Source of the DNA: an uncultured Pseudophaeobacter sp.
GTDB lineage: Bacteria; Pseudomonadota; Alphaproteobacteria; Rhodobacterales; Rhodobacteraceae
Direction: 5' to 3'
DNA length: 37,506 bases
NCBI GenBank assembly: GCA_905479575.1
Contig: CAJQNB010000044.1
Coordinates: forward strand, 1-37,506
Shown here: in pieces, positions 15,883 through 24,897 of the stretch
How the letters are laid out: every line of letters starts with the position of its first letter
Numbering within the stretch: the stretch's first letter is position 1
Notes under the pieces: generated by a model
Seen by the model: the letters and a program-made list of their open reading frames with translations, nothing else
Told to the model about the DNA's origin: nothing
Databases searched by the model: none
Program-made: the position numbers and the translations under genes

Positions 15883-17229
15883 CTATTGGTTGCGGGGTGG
15901 GAATGTTTTGTGCAACTCGTCGATGACATAGGGGTGTGAATGCCGCTGTGACGTGCTTTTTTCCTGGTCTGCCGTGGATTGCAGATGTGGGTGATCAGCG
16001 GCCAGTTCGGGGTGCGCATGGGGCAGGTTTTCTGGATCATCGGCAGGCCATTGGCGCCGCGCATAGAGCAGCCCCAGAATGGCCAGGGCATTCAGCACCA
16101 AGAGCGAAACCCCCATGCCAAAGCTGCTCATGCTCCAGCCGGCCAGGGGGTAGGTGATCAGCCAGCAACCATGGGACAGGGTAAACTGCGCGGCAAAGAC
16201 CGCTGGGCGATCCTCAGCCCGGGCTGAGCGTTTTAACAACCGCCCCGAGGGGGTGAGCACGGTCGAATAGCCAAACCCGGACAGGAACCAGCAAAGCATC
16301 ACCGGCAGCAAGGCCGCATTGGCAAAGATCGCATAGGCCGCCAGCCCGGTCTGGGCCAGGATCGCGATGAGCGCCCCTGCGATCATCAGGCTGCGATCCT
16401 GGTGCCCGGCCAGCAGTCTTGGCAGGGTAAAGGCCGCCAGCATGGATCCGGCGCCAAAGGCGGCCAAGGCCAAAGCCACCATATGTTCGGACAGGCCTAG
16501 CTCGGCCCGGATGATCACCACGGTGTTGATGATCACCATGGCGCTGACCGAGGCGGCAACGGCTGTCAAACCCAGCAACCCGCGCAGGCGCGGCGTCTTC
16601 AGATAGATGCGGATCCCCAGCGTCGTGCGCTGATACAGCCCGGTGGTGGCGCTGGGCTGGGGCGAGGGCAGGACAGTTGAGACCACCAGCAGCGCCGAGG
16701 CGATAAACCCAGCGGCAGTGCCAAAAAACAGGGAATTGGCCGTCACCAGCGTCAGCAGCAGTGCGGCCAGCGTAGGCGACAACAGGCTTTCGATGTCATA
16801 GGCGAGGCGCGACAGGGACAGCGCATTGGTGTAATCGTCTTCATCCGGCAGCACATCAGGAATGGTGGCCTGAAAGGCGGGGGTGAACCCGGCAGATGAG
16901 GCCTGCATGACAAAGATCAGCACATAGATCTGCCAGATTTCGCTGACAAAGGGCAGCGCCAGCGCCACCAGGGCGCGAAGGATATCGAGCGTCACCAACC
17001 AGCTGCGCCGGGGGAACTGGCTGGCAAGTGCAGCGGCTATTGGGGCAAGGGTCACATAGCTGACCATCTTGATGGTGAGAGCGATACTCAGCACGATGGA
17101 GGCATCGGCGCCAGCCAGATCATAGGCGATCAACCCCAGCGCCACGGTGGCCAGACCGGTGCCGATGATGGCAATCACTTGCGCCGCAAACATATGGCGA
17201 AAGCTGCGATTTTTCAGAACCGCTAGCAT
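15883..17229 (-). CDS. MFS transporter with histidine-rich C-terminal tail
   Basis: A 448-residue major facilitator protein of about 12 predicted helices. It has the early FAAQVIAIIGTGLATVALGLIA and a loop region of NreB/enterobactin-exporter-like sequence (GFTPAFQATIPDVLPDEDDYTNALSLSRLAYDIESLLSPTLAALLL). The last ~50 residues are cytoplasmic and histidine-rich (HAHPELAADHPHL ... RHSHPYVIDELHK), resembling the His-rich tails of NreB-type metal exporters. That suggests, but does not prove, divalent-metal efflux or sensing. ATG 17229 has only a weak ribosome-binding site. It is divergent from the M24 peptidase gene and convergent with spoVR. Confidence 0.85.
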   Translation of the reverse strand: MLAVLKNRSFRHMFAAQVIAIIGTGLATVALGLIAYDLAGADASIVLSIALTIKMVSYVTLAPIAAALASQFPRRSWLVTLDILRALVALALPFVSEIWQIYVLIFVMQASSAGFTPAFQATIPDVLPDEDDYTNALSLSRLAYDIESLLSPTLAALLLTLVTANSLFFGTAAGFIASALLVVSTVLPSPQPSATTGLYQRTTLGIRIYLKTPRLRGLLGLTAVAASVSAMVIINTVVIIRAELGLSEHMVALALAAFGAGSMLAAFTLPRLLAGHQDRSLMIAGALIAILAQTGLAAYAIFANAALLPVMLCWFLSGFGYSTVLTPSGRLLKRSARAEDRPAVFAAQFTLSHGCWLITYPLAGWSMSSFGMGVSLLVLNALAILGLLYARRQWPADDPENLPHAHPELAADHPHLQSTADQEKSTSQRHSHPYVIDELHKTFPPRNQ

Positions 17230-17591
17230 TTGGGCAGGGCGCCGCGTGATACCTTTGCAGCTGTCGCAACGATGTTCACCAGAACTGCCTGCGGTGCCAT
17301 TCTCTGGCTGCGGTCAAGATGATCCAATTTCCGCTCCCAATTGGGGGTTTTACCACAGGGGCCTTCATGGCCTCATTCTCCCGTAGCGGACGGTAAATGC
17401 AAGGCGGCTTTTGGCTGGCAGCGCTTCCTGACAAGACTTCGCATTGACAAGGCCCCTGTTTCAATTGGATACAATATTCCAAATGAGGATGCGCGTCGGT
17501 TCATTTATGGGCTTGCTGCATCTCTCTGTTGTTCTGAAATTAGTGCGCGTCAACAGCGCGCCCTTGTCTGATCCTTTTGGGAGACCTCAAT
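17230..17591. promoter_or_regulatory. Divergent intergenic region MFS / M24 peptidase
   Basis: About 360 bases without a supportable gene. It contains the promoter and palindrome described separately at 17444-17482, close to the M24 gene. An inverted sequence AATTGGGGG near 17338 and several short frames have no coding character. Confidence 0.5.
17444..17482 (+). promoter_or_regulatory. Promoter with overlapping palindrome upstream of M24 gene
   Basis: A perfect -35 hexamer TTGACA (17444-17449) is followed by GATACA at 18 bases or TACAAT (17470-17475) at 20 bases as the -10. The inverted repeat TTGGA (17465-17469) and TCCAA (17478-17482), with an 8-base centre, covers the -10. Such placement is typical of a repressor operator. 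The downstream gene starts 117 bases after the -10. The spacing is long for sigma70, so the -10 choice is uncertain. Confidence 0.5.
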
Positions 17592-18689
17592 ATGACCGCT
17601 TCTTTTGCCGAATACCGTGAATTGGCCAAATCTCTGGGCGTTGATGCCTTGGCTTTGGTGCCAGGGCCAAATTTCACGCGGGCGTTGGGGCAGGCGTTTA
17701 TGAGCCATGAACGCCCTTTTGTCCTGGTGATCCCGGCGCAGGGGGCTCCGGCGGCGATTGTGCCAAATCTTGAACTGGGATCCTGGGGATTGGTCGATTT
17801 TGACGGCGCGGTTTTTGATTGGCGCGACCAGGACGGCTATCAGGCCGCCTTTGCGGCGCTTGCCAGCCATATGCCAATGAAACGCCTCGCGGTGGAAGGT
17901 CAGGTGATGCGGGTCTTTGTGCATCACGCGCTTAAACAGGCCAGCCCGGAGCTGGAGATTATCGACGCCGAAAAGCAGATCTCGGGGTTGCGGATGATCA
18001 AGAGCGAGGCCGATATTGCAGCGATGCAAAAGGCAATCACCCTGTCAGAGCGCGCCCTGCATCGGGTCTTGGCGACGGTTGAAATTGGTCAAAGCGAGAA
18101 AGAGATCGAAAGCCGCCTCATACAGGCGCTGTTTGCCGAGGGCGCGGATGATCTCGCCTTTAGCCCAATTGTGGTGGCGGGCGATAATTCGGCCCGGGTT
18201 CATGGCCACGCCCGCGCAGACTACCTTATTCAGTCGGGCGATGCGCTGCTGTTTGATTTTGGCGCCCGCAAGGATGGCTTCTGCGCCGATATCACCCGCA
18301 CGGTTTTTGTCGGCGAGGTGAGCGATGAGGGCCGCGCGGTTTATGAAACGGTTCTGGCGGCCAATATGGCGGGGCTTGCGGCGACCAGGGCCGGGGTGAG
18401 CGCCCATCAGATTGATGATGTGGTGACAGGCGTGTTGGAGACCTCTGCCTTTGCTGCGCATATCGAGACCAAGACCGGTCACGGCCTGGGACGGGACGTG
18501 CACGAAGCCCCCTACATCATGCGCGGCAACCCCCAGCTGCTGCCTGCAGGCACGGTTTATACCAATGAACCGGGGCTGTATCTGTCGGGCAAGTTTGGCG
18601 TTCGGATCGAAGACGACGTGCTGATCACCGAAGAGGGCTGTCAGGTGCTGACGCAGTTTCCAAAGGAGTTGACGATTGTCGGGGCGTGA
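17592..18689 (+). CDS. M24 family metallopeptidase (Xaa-Pro aminopeptidase-like)
   Basis: A 365-residue cytoplasmic enzyme with an N-terminal creatinase/prolidase-like domain (about 1-135) and a C-terminal pita-bread domain. The five metal ligands of the M24 fold are all visible: Asp222 (FDFGA), Asp233 (CADITRT), His297 (TGHGLG), Glu326 (TNEPGLY) and Glu340 (RIEDDV). The HGHARAD segment at 204-210 supplies the usual active-site His. It is predicted to cleave X-Pro bonds in peptides. ATG 17592 is preferred to the upstream TTG 17577 because GGGAGA (17579-17584) is correctly spaced before it. It stands alone behind its own promoter. Confidence 0.92.
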   Translation: MTASFAEYRELAKSLGVDALALVPGPNFTRALGQAFMSHERPFVLVIPAQGAPAAIVPNLELGSWGLVDFDGAVFDWRDQDGYQAAFAALASHMPMKRLAVEGQVMRVFVHHALKQASPELEIIDAEKQISGLRMIKSEADIAAMQKAITLSERALHRVLATVEIGQSEKEIESRLIQALFAEGADDLAFSPIVVAGDNSARVHGHARADYLIQSGDALLFDFGARKDGFCADITRTVFVGEVSDEGRAVYETVLAANMAGLAATRAGVSAHQIDDVVTGVLETSAFAAHIETKTGHGLGRDVHEAPYIMRGNPQLLPAGTVYTNEPGLYLSGKFGVRIEDDVLITEEGCQVLTQFPKELTIVGA

Positions 18690-18739
18690 GGGCTGACCAC
18701 CTTGGCCCGCGGAGGGCGGCTACATCCTGACCAAAGACA

Positions 18740-18769
18740 AAGGCGCAACCCCATCAGGAGTTGCGCCTT
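18740..18769. terminator. Bidirectional terminator between M24 gene and adhC
   Basis: A perfect 10-bp stem, AAGGCGCAAC (18740-18749) with GTTGCGCCTT (18760-18769), and a 10-base loop sits between two convergent genes. On the minus strand it is followed by a T-rich tail (TTTGTCTTT including the stem end), making it a good intrinsic terminator for the alcohol dehydrogenase. The plus-strand tail is weaker. Confidence 0.8.
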
Positions 18770-18812
18770 GTTAGATTATCGGTGCCCCTATTCCAGAGGC
18801 GGCATTCCGGTT

Positions 18813-19928
18813 TTAGAATTCAACAACCGCGCGGATGGATTTACCCGCATGCATCAGATCAAAGCCTTCGTTGATCTGATCAAGCGTCAGCTTATGGGTG
18901 ATCATCGGGTCGATTTCGATCTTGCCGTCCATGTACCAATCGACAATTTTGGGCACATCGGTGCGCCCGGATGCGCCGCCAAAGGCGGTGCCGCGCCAGC
19001 TGCGACCGGTGACCAGCTGGAACGGACGGGTGGAGATCTCGGCACCCGCAGGGGCGACACCGATGATGATGCTTTCGCCCCAGCCTTTGTGCGCGGCCTC
19101 CAATGCGGTGCGCATCACGTTGACGTTGCCGGTGGCATCAAAGGTGTAATCCGCGCCGCCGCCGGTCAGCTCTACCAGATGCGCCACCAGATCGCCCTCG
19201 ACCTCGGCTGGGTTGACAAAATGGGTCATGCCAAAATGCGTCGCCATCTCGATCTTGCCGGGGTTGAGGTCAACGCCGACAATCTGATCGGCGCCGGCCA
19301 GTTTCAGCCCCTGGATCACGTTCAGGCCAATGCCGCCCAGGCCAAAGACGATGGCGGTAGAACCGATTTCGACCTTGGCGGTGTTGATCACCGCACCAAT
19401 ACCGGTGGTGACGCCACAGCCGATGTAGCAGATCTTGTCAAAGGGCGCGTCCTTGCGCACCTTGGCCAGGGCGATTTCCGGCACAACCGTGTGGTTGGCG
19501 AAGGTTGAACAGCCCATGTAGTGATGGATCGGCGTGCCATCCAGCATCGAAAACCGGGTGGTGCCATCGGGCAGCAGCCCTGCACCCTGGGTCGACCGGA
19601 TCGACTGGCAGAGATTGGTTTTGGGGTTGAGGCAGTATTCGCACTCGCGGCACTCAGGGGTATAGAGCGGGATCACGTGGTCGCCCACTGCCAAGCTGGT
19701 GACGCCTGCACCCACTTCGATAACCACACCGGCGCCTTCATGGCCCAGAATGGCAGGAAAAATGCCTTCGGGGTCATCGCCAGAGCGGGTGAACTCATCC
19801 GTGTGGCACAGGCCGGTGGCCTTGATTTCCACCAGAACCTCACCAGCCTTTGGCCCTTCCAGGTTCACTTCCATAACTTCGAGCGGCTTGCCCGGAGCAA
19901 CTGCAACAGCGGCACGTGTGCGCTTCAT
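18813..19928 (-). CDS. adhC: S-(hydroxymethyl)glutathione dehydrogenase / class III alcohol dehydrogenase
   Basis: A 371-residue zinc-dependent medium-chain dehydrogenase. It oxidises S-hydroxymethylglutathione, formed from formaldehyde and glutathione, to S-formylglutathione with NAD, and the family also reduces S-nitrosoglutathione. Catalytic zinc ligands are Cys41 (GLCHTDE), His63 with Glu64 (GHEGAG) and Cys171 (IGCGVTTG). Structural zinc cysteines are at 93, 96, 99 and 107. The NAD-binding GLGGIG is at 196-201. ATG 19928 is chosen because it gives the family length, has GAAGGA upstream, and excludes a 25-residue Arg-rich extension. No S-formylglutathione hydrolase or FrmR-like regulator is adjacent in the window. 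Formaldehyde oxidation is common in marine methylotrophic roseobacters. Confidence 0.95.
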   Translation of the reverse strand: MKRTRAAVAVAPGKPLEVMEVNLEGPKAGEVLVEIKATGLCHTDEFTRSGDDPEGIFPAILGHEGAGVVIEVGAGVTSLAVGDHVIPLYTPECRECEYCLNPKTNLCQSIRSTQGAGLLPDGTTRFSMLDGTPIHHYMGCSTFANHTVVPEIALAKVRKDAPFDKICYIGCGVTTGIGAVINTAKVEIGSTAIVFGLGGIGLNVIQGLKLAGADQIVGVDLNPGKIEMATHFGMTHFVNPAEVEGDLVAHLVELTGGGADYTFDATGNVNVMRTALEAAHKGWGESIIIGVAPAGAEISTRPFQLVTGRSWRGTAFGGASGRTDVPKIVDWYMDGKIEIDPMITHKLTLDQINEGFDLMHAGKSIRAVVEF

Positions 19929-20370
19929 AAATCTGATCCTTCGTCCTGTTTCGGTCGCCTGTTTGGTTCTGGCCAACAAGCGACCTATCAATAGTTTTCC
20001 CATGTTCGGCGTGGCGGTGATAAACAGGCGGTCCTGTCCGCCTCAGTTGGGCTCACCCAGCGTTACAACCGCCCAAGCCTTCTCGCAAGGGATACCTGAG
20101 TTTTAACCCGCATCGCGGCAGGGTGATGATCTCAAAAACGACCAATGGTGCTGCGCGAGGGGCATGGCTGTCTGCACCAATTCAACGGGCGCCATGTTTG
20201 CTCATCTCAGACCTCAAACAAAGAGTGACGCACAGGCTGGCTTTGGCGGCGGCGTGGAGGTCGCAAGTAATCGAACCATTCAATGTGATTTTTTCGGGGT
20301 AGGGCTTGACCTTCCCCTAACTGGGGGCCCCAAATGAAGTCCCGAACGAGGAAAACCACTGGATTTCGCT
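19929..20370. promoter_or_regulatory. Divergent region between adhC and copA
   Basis: About 440 bases without a gene. It holds the CueR-type copA promoter (separate entry) and an inverted repeat AGGCGG (20026-20031) / CCGCCT (20038-20043) about 100 bases upstream of adhC. The repeat is a possible operator or leader hairpin, but its role is unknown. Confidence 0.5.
20306..20336 (+). promoter_or_regulatory. CueR/MerR-type copper promoter of copA
   Basis: TTGACC (20306-20311) is followed by TTCCCC, an AT-rich centre and a GGGGG block, and then a weak -10 (CAAATG) at the long ~19-base spacing typical of MerR-family promoters. The left half, TTGACCTTCCCC, is the same as in well-known copA promoters. 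The right half is GGGGGCC where the classic site has GGAAGG, so the dyad is imperfect. The promoter lies about 35 bases before the copA ATG, and the cognate regulator gene (cueR) lies immediately downstream of copA. Confidence 0.65.
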
Positions 20371-22872
20371 ATGCAAGACCGCCAAATTTCGATGCAGATT
20401 ACGGGGCTTAATTGTGCGGGCTGTGTTGGGCGGGCCGAAAAAGCCCTGGCCGTAATACCGGGGGTAACTGAGGCCTCGGTTAATCTGGCCACAGCCAAGG
20501 GGCAGGTTCAGGCTGCACAGGATCTTGAACCCGCGGCGCTGGTCTCGGCACTGGAACAGGCCGGCTATCCGGCTGCCGTGTCACAGTTGAGCCTGGATAT
20601 CGAAGGGTTGAGCTGTGCCTCCTGTGTGGGTCGGGCAGAGGCGGCTTTGCGTGCGGTTCCTGGTGTGGTCACAGCAGAGGTGAACCTGGCCACCGAGCGG
20701 GCGGATATCCGTTACCTGACCGGGGCCACCCGCGCGGCAGATCTGCGTGCGGCCAGCACAAATGCGGGCTATCCTGCCTCCCTGCGGGGCGATGAAGCGG
20801 ATGCAGCGGAGCAGGCGCAACAGCGCCGCGCCCAGGAGATCACCACACTGGCGCGACAGCTGAGCCTTGCTGCCGCCCTGACCCTGCCGGTTTTTGTGAT
20901 CGAGATGGGCAGCCATATGGTGCCCGCGATGCACCATTGGGTGATGGCCAATATCGGCCACAGCAATAGCTACATGTTGCAGTTTTTTCTCACCACCCTG
21001 GTGCTGATCGGGCCGGGGCGACAGTTCTATAGCAAAGGCGTGCCCGCCTTGCTGCGCGGTGCGCCGGATATGAACGCATTGGTGGCGCTGGGAACGGCGG
21101 CGGCCTATGGGTTTTCTGTGGTTTCGACCTTTTTTCCACAGCTGCTGCCGCCCGGCGCGGCCAATGTCTATTTCGAGGCCGCCTGCGTCATTGTCGTGCT
21201 GATTCTGACAGGGCGCCTGCTGGAGGCCCGTGCCAAGGGGCGCACCGGGGCTGCGATCCGCAAATTGGTGTCCTTGCAGCCCAAAACAGCGGAGCTGCTG
21301 CGCGGCGATACGGTGGTTGAAACCCCGGTGGAAGAGATCGCGCCCGGAGATCTGATCCGGCTGCGTCCCGGCGCGCGAGTGGCGGTGGATGGAGAGGTGA
21401 CCTCTGGCACCTCCTTTGTGGATGAAAGCATGTTGAGCGGCGAGCCGCTTCCAGTGGAAAAGGGCAAGGCCGCGCGTCTGTCAGCCGGAACCGTGAACGG
21501 ATCTGGCGTGCTGGAGTTTCGCGCCACCCATGTGGGGCGGGATACGGCGCTGGCGCAGATCATCCAGATGGTTGAACAGGCGCAGGGGGCAAAACTGCCG
21601 GTACAGGGCCTGGTCGACCGTATCACCCTGTGGTTTGTGCCAGCGGTTTTGCTGACGGCCTGTTTGACGGTGCTGGCCTGGCTGCTGCTGGGACCTGCGC
21701 CCGCCTTGCCGTTGGCCCTGGTGGCGGGTGTGTCCGTGCTGATCATTGCCTGCCCCTGTGCCATGGGGCTGGCGACGCCGACCTCGATCATGGTTGGCAT
21801 TGGCCGGGCGGCGCAACTGGGGGTGCTGTTTCGCAAAGGTGATGCCCTGCAAAAGCTGCAATCGGTGCAGGTGGTAGCCTTGGATAAAACCGGCACCCTG
21901 ACCGAAGGCCATCCCGCCTTGACCAATATGCACGTGGCTGACGGCTTTGACCGGGACGCGGTGTTGCGGCTGGTTGGCGCCGCAGAGGCCCAGTCCGAAC
22001 ACCCCATCGCCAAAGCTCTGGTTGCGGCGGCGGGTACCGACCTGCCAAAGGCCGCACAGGTTGAGGCTTTGCCGGGGTTTGGGCTGCGGGCCCAGGTGGC
22101 GGGGCAAGAGGTGTTGATTGGCGCGGCGCGGCTGATGCAACGCGAGACGATTGACTGCAGTGCGCTGGCCGATTTGGCGCAGAACTGGGGCGCCGCAGGG
22201 GAAACGCCGTTTTATGTGGCCATTGACGGCCGGCTCGCGGCGGTGCTGGCGGTTGCAGATCCCATCAAACAGGGCACAGCGGCAGCCATCAAGGCGTTGC
22301 AGGCGCAGGGATTGAAAGTGGCAATGATCACTGGCGACGCAGAGACAACAGCCCAGGCCATTGCGGCACGTCTGGGCATTGATGCGCTGCGCGCGGAATG
22401 CCTGCCAGGGGATAAGGTTGCGGCGCTGAAAGACCTGCAAAACAGCTATGGCACGCTTGCCTTTGTGGGCGATGGGCTTAACGATGCCCCGGCGCTGGCG
22501 GCGGCGGATGTGGGGCTCGCCATTGGCACCGGCACCGATGTGGCGATTGAAGCGGCGGATGTGGTGCTGGTTTCTGGTGATTTGCGCGGGGTACAGGATG
22601 CGCTGATGATCAGCCGCGCCACCATGCGCAATATCCGGCAAAACCTTGGCTGGGCCTTTGGCTACAACCTGCTATTGGTGCCGGTAGCGGCGGGGGCGCT
22701 TTATCCTTTTGGCGGACCGCTGTTGTCGCCGGTGCTGGCGGCCGGCGCTATGGCGCTGTCCAGTGTCTTTGTCCTGAGCAACGCGCTACGCTTGCATCGG
22801 CTGAAATCCAGCTTAGATGAAGAGGCAGAGGTGTCGGCCGCCGGCACTGCTTCGTTTCGCCCCGCCACCTGA
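20371..22872 (+). CDS. copA: Copper-translocating P1B-type ATPase
   Basis: An 833-residue Cu(I) export ATPase of the inner membrane. Two N-terminal heavy-metal domains carry CxxC motifs: GLNCAGC (Cys15, Cys18) and GLSCASC (Cys82, Cys85). Eight transmembrane helices are expected. The intramembrane CPC motif is at 461-463 (IACPCAMGLATP), the phosphorylated Asp505 is in DKTGT, and the nucleotide-domain SEHPIAKAL, TGD and GDGLNDAPAL motifs are present. The pattern (two HMA domains, CPC, NLGWAFGYN and MALSS in the last helices) is that of Cu(I) pumps. It is followed after 20 bases by cueR in the same direction. Expression is likely induced by copper through the CueR-type promoter upstream. Confidence 0.96.
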   Translation: MQDRQISMQITGLNCAGCVGRAEKALAVIPGVTEASVNLATAKGQVQAAQDLEPAALVSALEQAGYPAAVSQLSLDIEGLSCASCVGRAEAALRAVPGVVTAEVNLATERADIRYLTGATRAADLRAASTNAGYPASLRGDEADAAEQAQQRRAQEITTLARQLSLAAALTLPVFVIEMGSHMVPAMHHWVMANIGHSNSYMLQFFLTTLVLIGPGRQFYSKGVPALLRGAPDMNALVALGTAAAYGFSVVSTFFPQLLPPGAANVYFEAACVIVVLILTGRLLEARAKGRTGAAIRKLVSLQPKTAELLRGDTVVETPVEEIAPGDLIRLRPGARVAVDGEVTSGTSFVDESMLSGEPLPVEKGKAARLSAGTVNGSGVLEFRATHVGRDTALAQIIQMVEQAQGAKLPVQGLVDRITLWFVPAVLLTACLTVLAWLLLGPAPALPLALVAGVSVLIIACPCAMGLATPTSIMVGIGRAAQLGVLFRKGDALQKLQSVQVVALDKTGTLTEGHPALTNMHVADGFDRDAVLRLVGAAEAQSEHPIAKALVAAAGTDLPKAAQVEALPGFGLRAQVAGQEVLIGAARLMQRETIDCSALADLAQNWGAAGETPFYVAIDGRLAAVLAVADPIKQGTAAAIKALQAQGLKVAMITGDAETTAQAIAARLGIDALRAECLPGDKVAALKDLQNSYGTLAFVGDGLNDAPALAAADVGLAIGTGTDVAIEAADVVLVSGDLRGVQDALMISRATMRNIRQNLGWAFGYNLLLVPVAAGALYPFGGPLLSPVLAAGAMALSSVFVLSNALRLHRLKSSLDEEAEVSAAGTASFRPAT

Positions 22873-22892
22873 CGGCACAGCATGAGGTCCGC

Positions 22893-23282
22893 ATGAATAT
22901 CGGTGATGTTTCAACCCGCTCGGGCCTACCGGCCAAGACCATTCGCTACTATGAGGATATCGGTCTGATCAAGCCGCAGCGCAGCGACAATGGCTATCGC
23001 TGCTTTGTCGAAGCGGATCTGCACAAGCTGGCCTTCCTCGGGCGGGCACGGGCGCTGGGCTTTACCATCGAAGACTGCCGGATGCTGATGGCGCTGTATG
23101 AGGATGAGAGCCGCGCCAGTGGCGATGTCAAGCAGCTGGCGCTGGAACATCTGAGCAAGATCGAGACCAAGATTGCAGACCTGCAGGCGATGCGCGACAC
23201 CCTCACCGAGCTGGTGCATTGCTGCGCCGGGGACAACCGACCAGACTGCCCGATCTTGAAAGACCTGTCCGGCAAAGTATGA
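22893..23282 (+). CDS. cueR: Cu(I)-responsive MerR-family regulator CueR
   Basis: A 129-residue MerR-type activator. It has a winged-helix domain at 1-70 (MNIGDVSTRSGLPAKTIRYYE), a dimerisation helix, and a C-terminal metal loop CCAGDNRPDC with Cys111 and Cys119. Ser76 corresponds to the conserved Ser that marks monovalent-metal (Cu/Ag/Au) sensors. It lies 20 bases after copA and is presumably co-transcribed with it, so copper would induce both pump and sensor. An operon closed by a strong terminator follows. Confidence 0.95.
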   Translation: MNIGDVSTRSGLPAKTIRYYEDIGLIKPQRSDNGYRCFVEADLHKLAFLGRARALGFTIEDCRMLMALYEDESRASGDVKQLALEHLSKIETKIADLQAMRDTLTELVHCCAGDNRPDCPILKDLSGKV

Positions 23283-23346
23283 GGCGGCGGCAGCAAACCC
23301 CAGTCAACCAGCCAGTGTATTGGTGGTCAGCGTGCTGATGGAATGT

Positions 23347-23381
23347 AAAACAGGCAGCCCGGTGACCGGGCTGCCTGTTTT
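23347..23381. terminator. Bidirectional intrinsic terminator after cueR
   Basis: AAAACAGGCAGCCCGGT (23347-23363) and its exact complement (23365-23381) form a very strong GC stem flanked by A-run and T-run. It lies between the convergent copA-cueR and pca-BKACE operons, and the A/T flanks make it work in both directions. Confidence 0.92.
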
Positions 23382-23415
23382 CTATCTGACAGTCTAAACG
23401 GATGCGGCCGGCGTT

Positions 23416-24261
23416 TTAGGCCGGGCGCAGGCCGAGTATGTCGCGGGCTTGTTGCCAGCTGGCGACGGGGCGTTCGTATTTATCGCACAACTCGACCGCA
23501 CGCTGCACCAGGGCCGCGTTTGAGGGCGCTAGGGTTTCACGGGTGAGGCGCAGATTGTCCTCAAGGCCGGTGCGGGTGTGGCCGCCTGCGGCAATTGCCC
23601 ATTCATTGATCTGGATCTGACCGGGGCCGATACCGGCACCGCACCATTCTGCCTCTGGTGCCAGGCGCTTTACGGTTTTGATGTAAAAATCAAAGGTTTC
23701 ACGATCCACCGGCATGGCATTCTTTACGCCCATGACAAATTGCACATAGAGCTTGCCAGCAATGCGCCCGTCTTGGTTCATCTTCACGGCCTGATGGATA
23801 TGCGACAGATCAAAGGCCTCGATCTCGGGCTTGACCTCATATTGGCGCATCTCACTGGCCAGCCAGTCAACCAGATCCGGCGGGTTCTCATAAACGCGGG
23901 TGGGGAAGTTGTTGGACCCCACCGAAAGCGAAGCCATGTCGGGACGCAGTGACAGCATGTCGCCGCGTTCCTGGCCCGCGCCCGACCGCCCACCAGTGGA
24001 GAGCTGCACAATCATGCCGGGGCAATGTTTGTTCAGCCCTTCCAGCAGGCGGCCAAACTTCTCTGGATCGGATGAGGGGGTTTGATCGTCGTTGCGCACA
24101 TGGCAATGGGCAATTGTGGCACCGGCCTCAAAGGCCGCCTGGGTGCTCTCAACCTGTTCGGCAATGGTGACGGGCACCGCCGGGTTGTGCTCCTTGCGGG
24201 GCACGGATCCGGTAATGGCAACGCAGATGATACAGGGTTTACCCTGGCTTGAGATGGTCAT
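23416..24261 (-). CDS. Beta-keto acid cleavage enzyme (BKACE, DUF849)
   Basis: A 281-residue TIM-barrel enzyme of the BKACE family, whose founder Kce cleaves 3-keto-5-aminohexanoate with acetyl-CoA. Family members condense a beta-keto acid with acetyl-CoA to give acetoacetate and a new acyl-CoA. Visible features are the N-terminal VAITGSVP, the zinc-binding HCHVRND (His52, His54), QLSTGGRSG near 86-94, SVGSNNFP, the GIGPGQIQINEWAI stretch and GGHTRTGLEDN. ATG 24261 follows GGGAG and removes 30 odd residues of the longer frame. It is 10 bases after pcaG and is the last gene of the pca operon, so beta-ketoadipate is a likely substrate (products acetoacetate and succinyl-CoA). This specificity is inferred from context. 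Confidence 0.9.
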   Translation of the reverse strand: MTISSQGKPCIICVAITGSVPRKEHNPAVPVTIAEQVESTQAAFEAGATIAHCHVRNDDQTPSSDPEKFGRLLEGLNKHCPGMIVQLSTGGRSGAGQERGDMLSLRPDMASLSVGSNNFPTRVYENPPDLVDWLASEMRQYEVKPEIEAFDLSHIHQAVKMNQDGRIAGKLYVQFVMGVKNAMPVDRETFDFYIKTVKRLAPEAEWCGAGIGPGQIQINEWAIAAGGHTRTGLEDNLRLTRETLAPSNAALVQRAVELCDKYERPVASWQQARDILGLRPA

Positions 24262-24271
24262 GGAGGCTCCC

Positions 24272-24897
24272 TTAGATATCAAAAAACACGGTTTCGTCGT
24301 CGCCCTGCAGGCGGATGTCAAACCGATACACGGTCTGGCCGTCACGTTCACTGCGTTTTGCGATCAGGGTTTTGCGGCGCTTTTCCCACTCAACCACATT
24401 GATCACCGGGTCGGCTGCGTTGGCCTCTGCCTCATCGTCAAAGTAGAGCCGGGTATTCAGCCCCACATTGATGCCGCGTGCCACGATCCACAGGTTGATA
24501 TGGGGGGCCATCATCTGACCATTGCGCCCCATCAGGCCACCGGGTTTGATCGTGTCAAAAGCCCATTCGCCAGTCTCAAAGTTGGTGATTACCCGGCCCC
24601 AGCCACGAAAGCCGTCTTCGACGGTGTCATGGCCGGCATGTTCGGGGTGCGGATAGATCCCATCGGCATTGGCCTGCCAGACCTCCAGCAGCACGTCCTT
24701 GACCGGCGACCCGGTGCCGTCGATGACCAGACCTTCGACACGGATCCGCTCGCCCTTGGCATTTGGCCCTGCGATGTCCTGGCCCAGTTCCTGATCGTAG
24801 ATCTGGAACCCAGCCGCGCCGGGGGCAAGGCCAATATGCACGTAGGGGCCAGCGGTCTGCGAAGGGGTTTCTTTCAGATATTCAAGTGATTGTGGCA

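Noticed and set aside
21481..22641. Long minus-strand open frame (386 codons) opposite copA
   Set aside because: Composition is dominated by Arg, Gln, His and Gly as expected for the complement of a GC-rich gene, and copA is certain.
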